Below, piece by piece: positions 25,474-34,667 of a DNA stretch of 64,000 nt. The first letter of the stretch is position 1. Every line of letters starts with the position of its first letter. The stretch is from Thermohalobaculum sp039180675. Lineage in GTDB: Bacteria > Pseudomonadota > Alphaproteobacteria > Rhodobacterales > Rhodobacteraceae. The notes under the pieces were generated by a model, which was not told the origin of the DNA, did no database searches, and saw nothing but the letters and a program-made list of their open reading frames with translations. The stretch spans positions 1-64,000 of the forward strand of contig JBCDDC010000005.1 of the NCBI GenBank assembly GCA_039180675.1, in the 5' to 3' direction. A program made the translations under genes and the position numbers.

Positions 25474-27633
25474 TTATCCTCTTGCGGCGCGCTGGCCGGA
25501 ACCGTGGAGCGCGCGGAAGTGTGTCAGCACGAGCGCGGCGAATTCGGGATCGTTGATATTGTGCGAGGCGCGGATCAGCTGGCGGTTTGAGGTTTGATTG
25601 ACGGTCTCTTCGAGCGCACGGAACAGGGCAGCATCGGCGTCTGGGTCCCAGAACGCGCTGCCAGGGGTGTCCAGGGCGGAGACGCCGCCCTCGGGCAGGA
25701 AGAAGCGAACGGGTCCCTTCATCTGGTTCAAGCGTTCGCCAATCCAGCGGCCCATGCGGTCATTTTCTTCAACGGTCGTCCGCATCAGGGTGATCTGTGG
25801 ATTATGCTCATAGAGAAGGCGGTCGCGGTACTGATCCGGCACCGTTTCAGGCGCATTGAAATTGACCATGTCCAGCGCTCCGCAAGCCCCGATATAGGGC
25901 AGCCCGGCGCGGATTGATGCGCCGAAGCGGTCTTCGGATGCTTGGAAGACACCACCCATCAACATGTCGCAAATCTCGGTCGTGGTCAGGTCCAGCACGC
26001 CCGCGAGCATCCCGGAGTCGAGCAGTGACTCCATGGCCCGGCCACCGGTGCCGGTCGCATGGAAGACAAGGCAGTCATAGTCGGCCTCTAGTGCTGTCTG
26101 GACCTGCTGGACCAGCGATGTCGTGACCCCGAACATCGTGATCCCGATCGCCGGTTTGTCCTGCGCTGATTGGTTTGTTCGGCGCGCCCTGACCATTCCG
26201 GCCAGCGCCTGCGCACCGTTCGAGAGCACCTGCCGCGTGATGCGGTTGAGACCCTGAACATCGGCCACCGAGTGCAGCATGAGCATGTCGGAGGCGCCGA
26301 CATATTGCTCGGTGTTCCCCGATGCGACCGTCGAGATCATCACCTTGGGCACGCCCACGGGCAGGGCGCGCATCGCGGGAGATGCGAGCGCGGTCCCGCC
26401 AGAGCCACCCGCCGAGATGATGCCGGCCACATCCTCCTGCTGGGCGATCCAGCGTTCGAACGCCAGGGTCATTCCCGCGACCGCGCTCCCACGGTCTCCG
26501 GTGAAGACACCGGAAACCCCGCGCGGGTGGTGAGCGGCAACCGCGTGAGGTGGCACTTCGGCACCAGAAGGCTTGCCCGATGTCGAGAGATCAACGAGCT
26601 GAATGGCAAGGCCCTCACCTTTGAGGATGTCGCGGATAAAGCGCAGCTCAACCCCTTTCGTATCAAGTGTTCCCGCGACAAGAACCTGGGAGCCCGCGCC
26701 TCGAAGCCGGGCGCTGATCGGCATCAAGGGCTGGTCCACTCGTGCCGAGGCTTCAGTCACTGTCCTGGCGGCAGCCTCTATAACATGCACCGGAACAGCG
26801 GGCGTCCAGCGGGTTGGCAGCGTTGGATTCGAGACATAGACCTTGGTGATGCCGCTTGGGGGCTGCACCTTTGGTTCAGGCTGCTCCGACGTTCTTACAG
26901 GTCCCGGTGTCTCGTCATGGGCATGCCGCCCGACCCCCAGCAGAGCTTGCTGGAGATCTCGGTCACCGGCCAGAAGCCCGGAATCCATGATCCGGTTGAT
27001 CCGACCGTTCACCATGATCGCGACCTGCTCAGCGACGGCGCAGGCAACACCGATATTCTGCTCGATCACGAGCACATCGACATCGCCCTCCTCGGCAAGG
27101 CGGATGAGCATGTCTTCAACCTGCTGGACGATGACCGGGGCTAATCCTTCCGTTGGTTCGTCCATCACGAGCAGACGCGGGTTCTGTAACAGCGCGCGGG
27201 AGATCGCCAGCATTTGCTGCTCCCCACCCGAAAGCTGTCCGCCACCATTGCTCCGGCGCTCGGCGAGGCGTGGGAAGGTTCCATAGATCCGTTCGATCGT
27301 CCAAGCTCCGCCACGCTTCTCGACCAGGCGAAGATGCTCATCGACGGTCAGAGAACGCCAGAGACGCCGCCCCTGGGGCACATAGCCGACACCCATCCGC
27401 GCGATTTGAGCCGGGCTGCGAACGTTCAAGGCTTGACCATCCAATGTGATCGTGCCGGAGGCCACGGGCTCCAATCCCATGATTGCTTTGCAGAGGGTCG
27501 TCTTGCCCATTCCGTTGCGCCCGACGACAGAGAGCACACCGTGATCGAGCGACAGGTCGACGCCCTGCAAGGCATGGGATTGCCCGTAATAGACATTGAG
27601 GTCGCGGATCTCGAGGTTGGCTGGATCAGGCAT
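25474..27633 (-). CDS. LivF ABC ATPase fused to Tm-1-like (UPF0261) domain
   Basis: This encodes 719 residues. Residues 1-240 are a complete LivF-type ATPase (Walker A GRNGMGKTT, signature LSGGEQQM, Walker B LLVMDEPTEG). After a Pro-rich linker (about 240-300), residues 305-719 are a Tm-1-like ATP-binding/UPF0261 domain (VLVAGTLDTKGVE, SAGGSGGTALASPAMRALPVG, FHATGTGGRAMESL). The ATG at 27633 has GGGGG six bases upstream and overlaps the LivG gene by 8 bp; 27639 is an alternative. LivF is normally about 235 residues, so the fusion links amino-acid-type uptake to an unknown ATP-dependent function inside the cell. Confidence 0.85.
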   Translation of the reverse strand: MPDPANLEIRDLNVYYGQSHALQGVDLSLDHGVLSVVGRNGMGKTTLCKAIMGLEPVASGTITLDGQALNVRSPAQIARMGVGYVPQGRRLWRSLTVDEHLRLVEKRGGAWTIERIYGTFPRLAERRSNGGGQLSGGEQQMLAISRALLQNPRLLVMDEPTEGLAPVIVQQVEDMLIRLAEEGDVDVLVIEQNIGVACAVAEQVAIMVNGRINRIMDSGLLAGDRDLQQALLGVGRHAHDETPGPVRTSEQPEPKVQPPSGITKVYVSNPTLPTRWTPAVPVHVIEAAARTVTEASARVDQPLMPISARLRGAGSQVLVAGTLDTKGVELRFIRDILKGEGLAIQLVDLSTSGKPSGAEVPPHAVAAHHPRGVSGVFTGDRGSAVAGMTLAFERWIAQQEDVAGIISAGGSGGTALASPAMRALPVGVPKVMISTVASGNTEQYVGASDMLMLHSVADVQGLNRITRQVLSNGAQALAGMVRARRTNQSAQDKPAIGITMFGVTTSLVQQVQTALEADYDCLVFHATGTGGRAMESLLDSGMLAGVLDLTTTEICDMLMGGVFQASEDRFGASIRAGLPYIGACGALDMVNFNAPETVPDQYRDRLLYEHNPQITLMRTTVEENDRMGRWIGERLNQMKGPVRFFLPEGGVSALDTPGSAFWDPDADAALFRALEETVNQTSNRQLIRASHNINDPEFAALVLTHFRALHGSGQRAARG

Positions 27634-28417
27634 GGCCATCCCCCAGGTAGAGGGCCTGGACCTCCTCATCCTCTTCTATCTCAGCGGGCTTGCCCTCTTT
27701 GAAAACCCTGCCGTTGTGCATCATCGTCACGCTCTCGGCGACGCGAAGGGCGACGTCCATGTCATGCTCGATTATGATGAAGCCCATGTGGTTCGGGAGG
27801 CTGGTGAGGATCTCGATAAGTTCTGCGCGCTCGGTCGGTGACAGGCCCGCCGCCGGCTCATCGAACAGGATGAAACGCGGCGCCCCCGCAAGCGCCATGG
27901 CAATCTCAAGCTGGCGCTGCTGGCCGTATGCAAGCTCGGCGACCACGGTGTCGCGCACCGATTCCAGATGGACGACCCGAACCAGAGTCTCAGCCGCAGC
28001 CATCAGCGCATCGTCCCGGCGCGCGCGCAGGAACGAGAAGCGCGAGCGCGAGACGCCAACCGAGGCGAGGTAGATGTTGTCGACCACCGAAAGCCCGTTG
28101 AAGAGGAGACTGATCTGGTAGGTTCGACGGAGGCCGCGCCGAATGCGCTCATGCGGCGGGAACGCGGTAATATCCTCGCCAAAGAAACGGATTGTGCCGG
28201 AACTGGCCGGGAAGTCGCCGGTGACACAGTTGAACAAGGTAGTCTTGCCGGCCCCGTTGGAACCGAGAACCGCGCGCCGCTCACCGGGCTGCACGGTCAT
28301 GTTGATGTCTTCCATCGCTGCGAGAGCGCCGAAGAACTTGGAAACCCCGCGCAGTTCAAGCGCATTTGCCGTGCCTGTCGCGCCGAGACGGTCGGAGATG
28401 GTCGCCGGCGCGTTCAT
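27626..28417 (-). CDS. livG: LivG-type ABC transporter ATPase
   Basis: This encodes 263 residues of a branched-chain-amino-acid-type ATPase: Walker A GSNGAGKTT, the Q-loop region, a signature-like LAYGQQRQLE (typical of LivG), Walker B FILFDEPAAGL and the EHDMDV switch. The start ATG at 28417 overlaps LivM by 4 bp and has GGAGAG upstream; the longer frame to 28480 is read from LivM. It powers import with the fused LivF at the cytoplasmic face. Confidence 0.9.
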   Translation of the reverse strand: MNAPATISDRLGATGTANALELRGVSKFFGALAAMEDINMTVQPGERRAVLGSNGAGKTTLFNCVTGDFPASSGTIRFFGEDITAFPPHERIRRGLRRTYQISLLFNGLSVVDNIYLASVGVSRSRFSFLRARRDDALMAAAETLVRVVHLESVRDTVVAELAYGQQRQLEIAMALAGAPRFILFDEPAAGLSPTERAELIEILTSLPNHMGFIIIEHDMDVALRVAESVTMMHNGRVFKEGKPAEIEEDEEVQALYLGDGHA

Positions 28418-29466
28418 GGCCGCTCTCCACCGCGATCGATGAGCGGATCGCGATTGCGAGCTGCGCGCACCTTCTCCCAAAGCCCGAGGATTCCGTCAGG
28501 CGAGAAGAAGACGATGATGAGGAAACCGATACCGATTAGGAGTTGAAAGCGTTCCCCTGCCAGCCCGACCGAAGTTAACGCGTCGATCGCGAAGGTCTTG
28601 AGCAGCACATAGATGAAAGCCCCGATGAACGGCCCAATTGGATGGCGCAGACCGCCGATCACCGCGATCACCAGAATGTCGATCGCTGCTCCGATGCTGG
28701 CCGTGCCGGGTGAGATCTGTGCCGACTGCCATGTCAGCAGGATCCCGCCAATTGCCGCCAGCACGCCGGCGAAGGTATAGGCTGCGATCCGATGGGCGGT
28801 GACGTTGTAGCCGAGTGCGGCCATCCGTCTGGGGTTATCGCGCACGCCTTGAAGAGCCAGCCCGAATGGCGCGCGCGAGAGGTAAAGCACCGCGAGAAAA
28901 CAAACCACTGCCCAGAAAAGCGTAAGATAGTAGAACGCGATCGGGCCGCGCCAATCGATGCCGAAAAGGAACGGTGGCAAGACCCCATTGAAACCCGAGA
29001 ACCCATTGAAGATCACGTAATTCTGTCGGGTGAAGAAGAAGAAGGCGGCCGAGATCGCCAAGGTGATCATGATCGTATAGATGCCCTCGGTCCGCACGGC
29101 TAGCCAGCCGGTGAGGGTTGCGAAGAGGGCTGCGATGACCAGCGCGAGCGGGATTGAGATGTACCACGGCCAGCCGAGCGAGATCGTGTCGATGGCACTC
29201 ACACCAAAGATCGCGACCATGTAGCCGCCGACGCCTGCGACGGTCATCTGGGCAAGGCTGACCATCCCGCCGTAACCACCAAGGAACATCAGGCTGAGCG
29301 AAATGATCCCGAGGATGAAGGTCCATCCGAAAATCTGGTAGAGCACGAAATCCCCGGCAATCCCCGGCATCACGAGGAGGATCATGCCAAGCGCCCAGTA
29401 ACCAGCGGGGATCCGCTCGGCCCAGGTCGGTGTGCTCTCAACCGGCATTTCCTCGACCACGGCCAT
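28414..29466 (-). CDS. livM: LivM-type ABC transporter permease
   Basis: This encodes 350 residues with 9-10 hydrophobic helices and the LivM-typical loop GVRDNPRRMAALGYNVTAHR (EAA-like, contacting the ATPase). It forms the inner-membrane channel with LivH. It overlaps LivH by 1 bp and LivG by 4 bp. The substrate of HAAT-family systems is not limited to branched-chain amino acids; amides, aromatic acids and urea are known for relatives. Confidence 0.9.
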   Translation of the reverse strand: MAVVEEMPVESTPTWAERIPAGYWALGMILLVMPGIAGDFVLYQIFGWTFILGIISLSLMFLGGYGGMVSLAQMTVAGVGGYMVAIFGVSAIDTISLGWPWYISIPLALVIAALFATLTGWLAVRTEGIYTIMITLAISAAFFFFTRQNYVIFNGFSGFNGVLPPFLFGIDWRGPIAFYYLTLFWAVVCFLAVLYLSRAPFGLALQGVRDNPRRMAALGYNVTAHRIAAYTFAGVLAAIGGILLTWQSAQISPGTASIGAAIDILVIAVIGGLRHPIGPFIGAFIYVLLKTFAIDALTSVGLAGERFQLLIGIGFLIIVFFSPDGILGLWEKVRAARNRDPLIDRGGERP

Positions 29467-30479
29467 CAGGCTCTCCCCATCAAGCCTTGGGGCCTGAAGG
29501 CCAGAACGACGACCATGATCAGGAACGTCAAAACGACCGCGTATGTCGGGAAATAGACAGAGCCGAACTGGTCGGCGAGGCCGATCAGCAACGCGCCGAT
29601 CGCGGCACCAGGGATCGAGCCCATGCCACCCACGATCACGACGATCAGCGAGTAGAGGAGGAAGCGGACATCCTCACCCGGGGCCAATGCCTGGAACGTT
29701 CCACCGACGACACCTGCCAGTCCGGCAAGACCTGCGCCAAAGGCGAAAACACCGGCGAAGACCAACTGGATGTTCACACCCGTCGCGGTCAGCATGTCCC
29801 GATCATCGACGCCGGCCCTGACCAGCATGCCAATTCTGGTGCGGTTCAAAAGAAGCCAGATGCCGACACCGATCACCACCGCCGCAAGGAAGATGACGAT
29901 ACGGACCATCGGGTATTTCAGGTAAATCAGATCGCCCGAGGATCGTTTGACGCCCGTGACGAGGATCGTCTCCAGCGGACCCGAGAGCCAGCTCGGCGTC
30001 AACACCTGATAGAAGTCTCCGCCCCAGACCCAAAGCATCAGATCCGCAAGGACGATCGAGATACCAATGGTCACGAGCGTCTGGCGGAGATCTTGCCCTT
30101 CCATCCGACGGAACACGACGAACTGGAGCAGCACGCCGAAGGCTCCGACAAGAAGGAAAGCCACCGGGAAAGCGATGAGCCAATACCCGGTCAGGTTTGC
30201 AACTTCGTAGCCGATGTACCCACCCAACAAATAGAGCGAGCCATGGGCGAGGTTCACATTCCGCATTAATCCGAAGATCAGCGTGAAACCCGATGCCACC
30301 AGGAAATAGAGCCCACCCAGCGTGATCCCGTTGAAGAGGGCATTCAGGAAGATCTTCTTCCTCCCGATCAGATCAACCAGCCACAAGGGCCAGAGCGCGA
30401 AGATCATCCAAAGCAAGGCCGCTGCGAGGACTACTATGATCGCGGTCCATATCGGATGCCGTTGGGCAAAAGCGCTCAT
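29466..30479 (-). CDS. livH: LivH-type ABC transporter permease
   Basis: This encodes 337 residues with an extra N-terminal helix (residues 12-33), followed by the LivH core: NALFNGITLGGLYFLVASGF, GLMRNVNLAHGSLYLLGGY, RAGVDDRDMLTATG (ATPase-contact loop) and GGMGSIPGAAIGALLIG. It is the inner-membrane partner of LivM and the first permease gene after the AraC regulator (113 bp apart). Confidence 0.9.
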   Translation of the reverse strand: MSAFAQRHPIWTAIIVVLAAALLWMIFALWPLWLVDLIGRKKIFLNALFNGITLGGLYFLVASGFTLIFGLMRNVNLAHGSLYLLGGYIGYEVANLTGYWLIAFPVAFLLVGAFGVLLQFVVFRRMEGQDLRQTLVTIGISIVLADLMLWVWGGDFYQVLTPSWLSGPLETILVTGVKRSSGDLIYLKYPMVRIVIFLAAVVIGVGIWLLLNRTRIGMLVRAGVDDRDMLTATGVNIQLVFAGVFAFGAGLAGLAGVVGGTFQALAPGEDVRFLLYSLIVVIVGGMGSIPGAAIGALLIGLADQFGSVYFPTYAVVLTFLIMVVVLAFRPQGLMGRA

Positions 30480-30592
30480 CGGGTTTGAGCTCCACGAATT
30501 CTCTCACCCGAGGCTAATTGCTTGCGTCTTCACCAGCGTATCTTAGCGTCTGATCGAGTGCCCTCAGATCGGCAAAAGCCCTCCACTGCCGA

Positions 30593-31420
30593 TCAGACGA
30601 AATGTGCGACCCGCCGATAGTCGGTCGGGGGGATGCCGACATTAGAGGTGAAAAAGCGCGTAAAGCTGGCCTGGCTCGAAAACCCAAGGTTCAATCCGAT
30701 CTCTGTCACGGATTGCGAGGAGGTCATCAGCTCATCGATCGCATGCTCCGCCCGGAGGGTATTCAGATAAAGGTTGGGGGTGATCCCCGTCTGCATCTTG
30801 AATAGCTTGAAGAAATGCGGCCGCGACAGGCCGACCTCCCGGGCGAGGTCGTCGATTCCGGTGTCTTCGGTGTAATGCTCCTGCATCACTCTGAGTGACC
30901 GGCGGACGCGGAAATCATTGAACCGGTGCTGAATGTTCCGGAGGCATGACCGCTCGTTAATCCCTTGCCATGACTGATCAAAGCAAGCTCGCGTCGTCTC
31001 GAACAGAAAACCATCGAACCGCTCGGAAGGCTGATCATCCAACAAGACCGACGTGAGCCGCCCGACCCACATCTGGACAGTTGGCGTAACGTCGATGTTT
31101 GGTCGTCCGAAGTTGAGCGCGAACTCGGCTGATCGCGAGTTCTCGAGGAACCACATCGGCTTGATATAAAGTGTCAGGACGTAGCAGTCCTCGTCCTCGC
31201 TCAGGGGAGTGAAACTGTGTGGTTCCCATGGGCTGATCGCCACGCCCTGGGTCTCGTCAAGCAGCAGATCCGTATCGCAAATCCGAAGACGGGCTTTGCT
31301 GCCGCCGAGATAGAAGATCAGGTGGCCTTCACGATGTGCATGCGTGATCAATGGCTTGTTGAGTTCGTAAAGCGTCGCGCGCCCAAACGAGCCATGATGA
31401 ACCGAGATTGCTCTCGCCAT
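30593..31420 (-). CDS. AraC-family transcriptional regulator
   Basis: This encodes 275 residues: an N-terminal cupin-type sensor (HAHREGHLIFYLGG, about 25-110), and a C-terminal pair of helix-turn-helix motifs (IDDLAREVGLSRPHFFKLFK and VTEIGLNLGFSSQASFTRFF). It lies between the iron-ADH-like gene and the permeases in the same direction, so it is the likely local activator, with the imported compound or an intermediate as inducer (inference). No operator could be identified. Confidence 0.85.
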   Translation of the reverse strand: MARAISVHHGSFGRATLYELNKPLITHAHREGHLIFYLGGSKARLRICDTDLLLDETQGVAISPWEPHSFTPLSEDEDCYVLTLYIKPMWFLENSRSAEFALNFGRPNIDVTPTVQMWVGRLTSVLLDDQPSERFDGFLFETTRACFDQSWQGINERSCLRNIQHRFNDFRVRRSLRVMQEHYTEDTGIDDLAREVGLSRPHFFKLFKMQTGITPNLYLNTLRAEHAIDELMTSSQSVTEIGLNLGFSSQASFTRFFTSNVGIPPTDYRRVAHFV

Positions 31421-31564
31421 CAGCGTATCCTCCCTATCGGTGGACCGCTTAAGCCGGAGCAGTGCGGCCTCTACCGCAAATTGTGAGGCCGATTCGGAGA
31501 CTTTGGCAACCGCAAGGGTATTTATATGAGACTGTGGGTTACATGATCGCCTTTTGGTCCTGTC

Positions 31565-32728
31565 TCATGCGCTTGCCGTCTTCTTCGTTTCAAGCTGACC
31601 GTGGGAGGCTTCAAGCATTCCCCGAATGAGTTTCGCGTCCAAGTGAAGCGGTGCCTTGGCGATCGCGCGGTCGCGCGCCGCCAACTCAGCCGCGCGACCC
31701 AGACTGGCACCTGATACGCCCAGATCGCTCAGATTTTGTGCGAGGGGAAGATCTCCGACGATCCTCGTCAACCCATCTGAGAGAGTTTCGCCTTCATGCA
31801 GAGAAAGGCTGCGGCATACATCTGCGATCCTCCTCGTTTCCACTTGCTCGTATGTCCTGGCAAGCTGTGGGATCAGAACTCCTCCCAACGCGCTGGGATC
31901 GACGGGAAAATCTGAGACAGATGCGATCGCGTTGCAGATTGCGTGGATGGCACGAGGACCGTCATGCAAGGCGAGCGAGCTGTTCAAGCCACTGGCCATC
32001 ATCTCTCTGCGGGCGTTAAGGTCATCATCCTCGACGACCCGCGCGACATTTTTGACAACGCGCCTAAGGGCATCCAGCGCCATCCCATCGGCAGGGGGAT
32101 TGTAGCTAGGCGATAGATAGCCGTCGACGCTGCGAGCGAGGATACCAGCTGCTGCGCAGGCGCTTTGTTCAGGCGAGGCACCAATTGTAAGGGTCGGATC
32201 ACAAATCGCCACCGTTGGTATCAGGTGCCGCGAAGACAACAGAACCTGACCGCCATTATCGAGCTTAACCCTGGTGTAATCAGTAATGGCGGAGGCGAAG
32301 CCAAGAATGCTTGGCACAGAGTAGAGATCCGGCAGGAGGTTAGAGATTCTTTGCGCCCCTCCTTCTTCCGCTGAAAGGGTTTCTATCGGCTCGTCATATG
32401 CGATTGCGACCCGGGCCACTTTGGCCAAGTCCATCGCGCGGCTCGATCCATAGGCAATCAGAAGATCACAATCGGCCTCAAGGTAGATCTTGGCGATGCT
32501 GCGTGCTGCAGTCTCGCTCGCACGGTGTGGAACGGCGGAGAAGCACTCGGCGCGAACACGAATAGGAAAGCTCGACAGGAACCGGTCCGACATGTCGCCG
32601 CTGATATGAAGTTCTTCGGCAACGATCATAGGTCGTCGCTTGCCGTTCAATTCCATCTCGGAACGCAGGGCCTCTTCGAGGACTCCATCGGCGAAATGTA
32701 TGCGCGTTCTGTAGGTGATCAGGGTCAT
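31565..32728 (-). CDS. Iron-ADH/maleylacetate-reductase-like protein lacking metal ligands
   Basis: This encodes 387 residues with the fold of group III (iron) alcohol dehydrogenases and maleylacetate reductases. The nucleotide motif is a variant, AYGSSRAMDLAK. The metal-site residues are missing: the segment normally NALAHAVE reads GILARSVD, the second His region reads AICNAIAS, and the LPHG-type His is Val in DFPVDPS. It may therefore use no iron, or not be a dehydrogenase. It lies between the binding-protein gene and the AraC gene. Confidence 0.75.
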   Translation of the reverse strand: MTLITYRTRIHFADGVLEEALRSEMELNGKRRPMIVAEELHISGDMSDRFLSSFPIRVRAECFSAVPHRASETAARSIAKIYLEADCDLLIAYGSSRAMDLAKVARVAIAYDEPIETLSAEEGGAQRISNLLPDLYSVPSILGFASAITDYTRVKLDNGGQVLLSSRHLIPTVAICDPTLTIGASPEQSACAAAGILARSVDGYLSPSYNPPADGMALDALRRVVKNVARVVEDDDLNARREMMASGLNSSLALHDGPRAIHAICNAIASVSDFPVDPSALGGVLIPQLARTYEQVETRRIADVCRSLSLHEGETLSDGLTRIVGDLPLAQNLSDLGVSGASLGRAAELAARDRAIAKAPLHLDAKLIRGMLEASHGQLETKKTASA

Positions 32729-32809
32729 TGCCGCCCGCTCTCAAGAGGATCGCGACAGATCATGAGTTTGGTCCGGGCGCTACCACCCGGACCAGGAAGA
32801 AAGCAGACT

Positions 32810-34066
32810 CTAGTACTGTTGCTTGCAAGTAGGGTTCTCACGGCTTGGCAAGCCGATCGAGGCGAACTTATCAGAGTCGATGCCCAGGTTTTGCGGTACC
32901 GCAGGATCTAGTGCGATGAATTTGTTCACCAGATTCCCGTCTTCGTTCTCGATAACCTCCGAGATGAAGGTCGCTGCAATGGCTTGGCGGTTCTCGTCCA
33001 GCTTCACCTTACCAACCGGGCTGTCGAGCTCGAGATTGGCAAGGCACTGACGGAAGGCGGCGTGGCCGTCGGACAAATCAGCGTTGACTTCTTCTAGGCA
33101 GGTCAGGGTCGCAGACATGTTGTTGTAGTAGAGCGTGGACAGGAGCGATGGTGCTGGGAAGCGCTCCTCGGGGGCGAACGTGTCCTGGTAGAGCTTCACA
33201 TATTCTTTCCAGGTCGGATCATCCCAAGTGTCTGCCTGTGGTCCAGCGGAAGGCGTGCCGATCAGAGCGCGCTTTGCATCTCCTTTTGAGTTCAGGACGG
33301 TGCCGTCGACCATGATTGAGCCGCCTATCAGGTTCGCGTCACCACCGGCCTGCTGGTACTGGTTGAGGAAGTTAACGGCATCACCACCACCCAGTCCGAG
33401 ATAAATCGCATCGACGTCATCCGGCAGAGCCGCAATGATCGAGCCGAAATCCTTGGTTCCGAGCGGTACCCAGAAGCGCTCGGTGATCTCGCCACCCGCC
33501 TGACAGAAGTCGAGAGCGAAACCGAAGACTTGAGTGTAAATGAAGGAGTAATCCTCGCCGATCGTAGCGACCGACTTATAGCCTTTCACATCGTGCACGT
33601 ATTTGCCGAGGCCCCAAGACCACTGCGCGCCGTCTGAGTTGAATCGGAAAAAGTTCTCACTTGGATTGACATAGGTGGTCTCCTGAGCACCCGAAGACCC
33701 ATTAATGAAGGTCGTCTGTGGCTGCGTCTTTGAATAGTCGCGGATCGCGATGCCCTCCGAACCGGAGAGCGGGCCGACGATAACATCGAGGCCATCCTGC
33801 TCGACGAGTTTACGGGCTGCGCGAACGGCACTGTCTGGCGAGGCGTCAGTGGACTGGATGACAAGTTCAACATCCCGTCCCGCAACTTTACCTCCAAAGG
33901 CCGCAAGAGCCGTCTTCACCCCGCGAACACCATCCTCTCCGAGCACGGTATAAGTGCCCTCGAGGGTCGCCATAATGCCAATCTTGATTGGCTCGTCAGC
34001 CTTAGCAGCGGAAAACCCAGTCAGAAGGGCGATCGCCGAGGCAGCGCCAAGAATCTTCATCTTCAT
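32810..34066 (-). CDS. livK: ABC transporter substrate-binding protein (LivK/Leu-Ile-Val type)
   Basis: This encodes 418 residues. The ATG at 34066 follows GGGAGG; upstream in-frame ATGs lack a site. Residues 1-22 are a Sec signal ending SAAKA-D. The mature protein is a type-1 periplasmic binding protein (IKIGIMATLEGTYTVLGEDG, VDVIVGPLSGSEGIA-like DVIVGPLSG, GYKSVATIGEDYSF). It captures the ligand for LivHMGF. It is the first gene of the large minus-strand cluster and is set apart by 81 bp from the next gene. Confidence 0.9.
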   Translation of the reverse strand: MKMKILGAASAIALLTGFSAAKADEPIKIGIMATLEGTYTVLGEDGVRGVKTALAAFGGKVAGRDVELVIQSTDASPDSAVRAARKLVEQDGLDVIVGPLSGSEGIAIRDYSKTQPQTTFINGSSGAQETTYVNPSENFFRFNSDGAQWSWGLGKYVHDVKGYKSVATIGEDYSFIYTQVFGFALDFCQAGGEITERFWVPLGTKDFGSIIAALPDDVDAIYLGLGGGDAVNFLNQYQQAGGDANLIGGSIMVDGTVLNSKGDAKRALIGTPSAGPQADTWDDPTWKEYVKLYQDTFAPEERFPAPSLLSTLYYNNMSATLTCLEEVNADLSDGHAAFRQCLANLELDSPVGKVKLDENRQAIAATFISEVIENEDGNLVNKFIALDPAVPQNLGIDSDKFASIGLPSRENPTCKQQY

Positions 34067-34454
34067 TGAGACCTCCCAAAGAACGTGTATGTCCAACGCC
34101 TCTAGTCCCGGCGTCTTGAGCGTGCCATCCTGTACCAAACAACGGGGCTCGCGATCTCAGGGCATCTACCCGATATATCCTGAAGTCTTCATTTCTTGGA
34201 ACAAGGCTCGACGACCCAGGCGAACCTACCGAACGAACGGCTCCTTGAAGGATGGAGCCGAATTTCAGATCTTTGCGCCGTAAAAAGGGGCGCCTAACGT
34301 CCGCTTTGCAAGACTTGGAACCTGCGCAAACCCGCTATGAAGTGCATGCCGACCCCTGAGCATGCGCCATCGGGGTCTCGTCAGCTAAGCGCGCGCCAAA
34401 CCAAGCGCTTCATCGAACTCCCAAAGCGGCTGAAAAGTTACCTATCAGTTACTT
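34067..34454. other. Intergenic region upstream of the transport cluster
   Basis: No gene is seen. It must hold the promoter of the large minus-strand cluster, but no clear -35/-10 pair could be picked. A 14-bp string at 34370-34383 (TCGGGGTCTCGTCA) also occurs at 126-139 in the altered integrase region, which may be the trace of a shared mobile sequence. Confidence 0.5.
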
Positions 34455-34495
34455 CTCAAAAACAAAGGGTCACACCGGTAAGGCGTAACCCTTTG
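34455..34495 (-). terminator. Terminator of tRNA-Leu
   Basis: Read on the minus strand, CAAAGGGT and ACCCTTTG form an 8-bp stem with a 17-base loop followed by TTTTTG, just after the tRNA's CCA. Confidence 0.8.
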
Positions 34496-34503
34496 CTTTT
34501 CAA

Positions 34504-34590
34504 TGGTGCGGTCGAGAAGACTCGAACTTCCACGGGTTTTACCCCACAGCGACCTCAACGCTGCGCGTCTACCAATTCCGCCACGACCGC
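34504..34590 (-). tRNA. tRNA-Leu (GAG)
   Basis: This is a full class II tRNA of 87 bases including encoded CCA. The acceptor arms GCGGTCG/CGACCGC pair perfectly. The D-arm has GGTAGACGCG, the anticodon stem CAGCG/CGCTG holds loop TTGAGGT with anticodon GAG, and there is a long variable arm (GGGGTAAAACCCG) and T-arm GAAGTTCGAGTCTTC. It decodes CUC/CUU leucine codons. No partial copy of it was seen, so it is not a used att site here. Confidence 0.95.
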
Positions 34591-34667
34591 TTGTCCAGGC
34601 AGGAGCCGAGCCCTTAGCAAAGAGCTTCACCCTTGTGAAGTCCCGGAGCGCGAAATATTCAAGCCCC

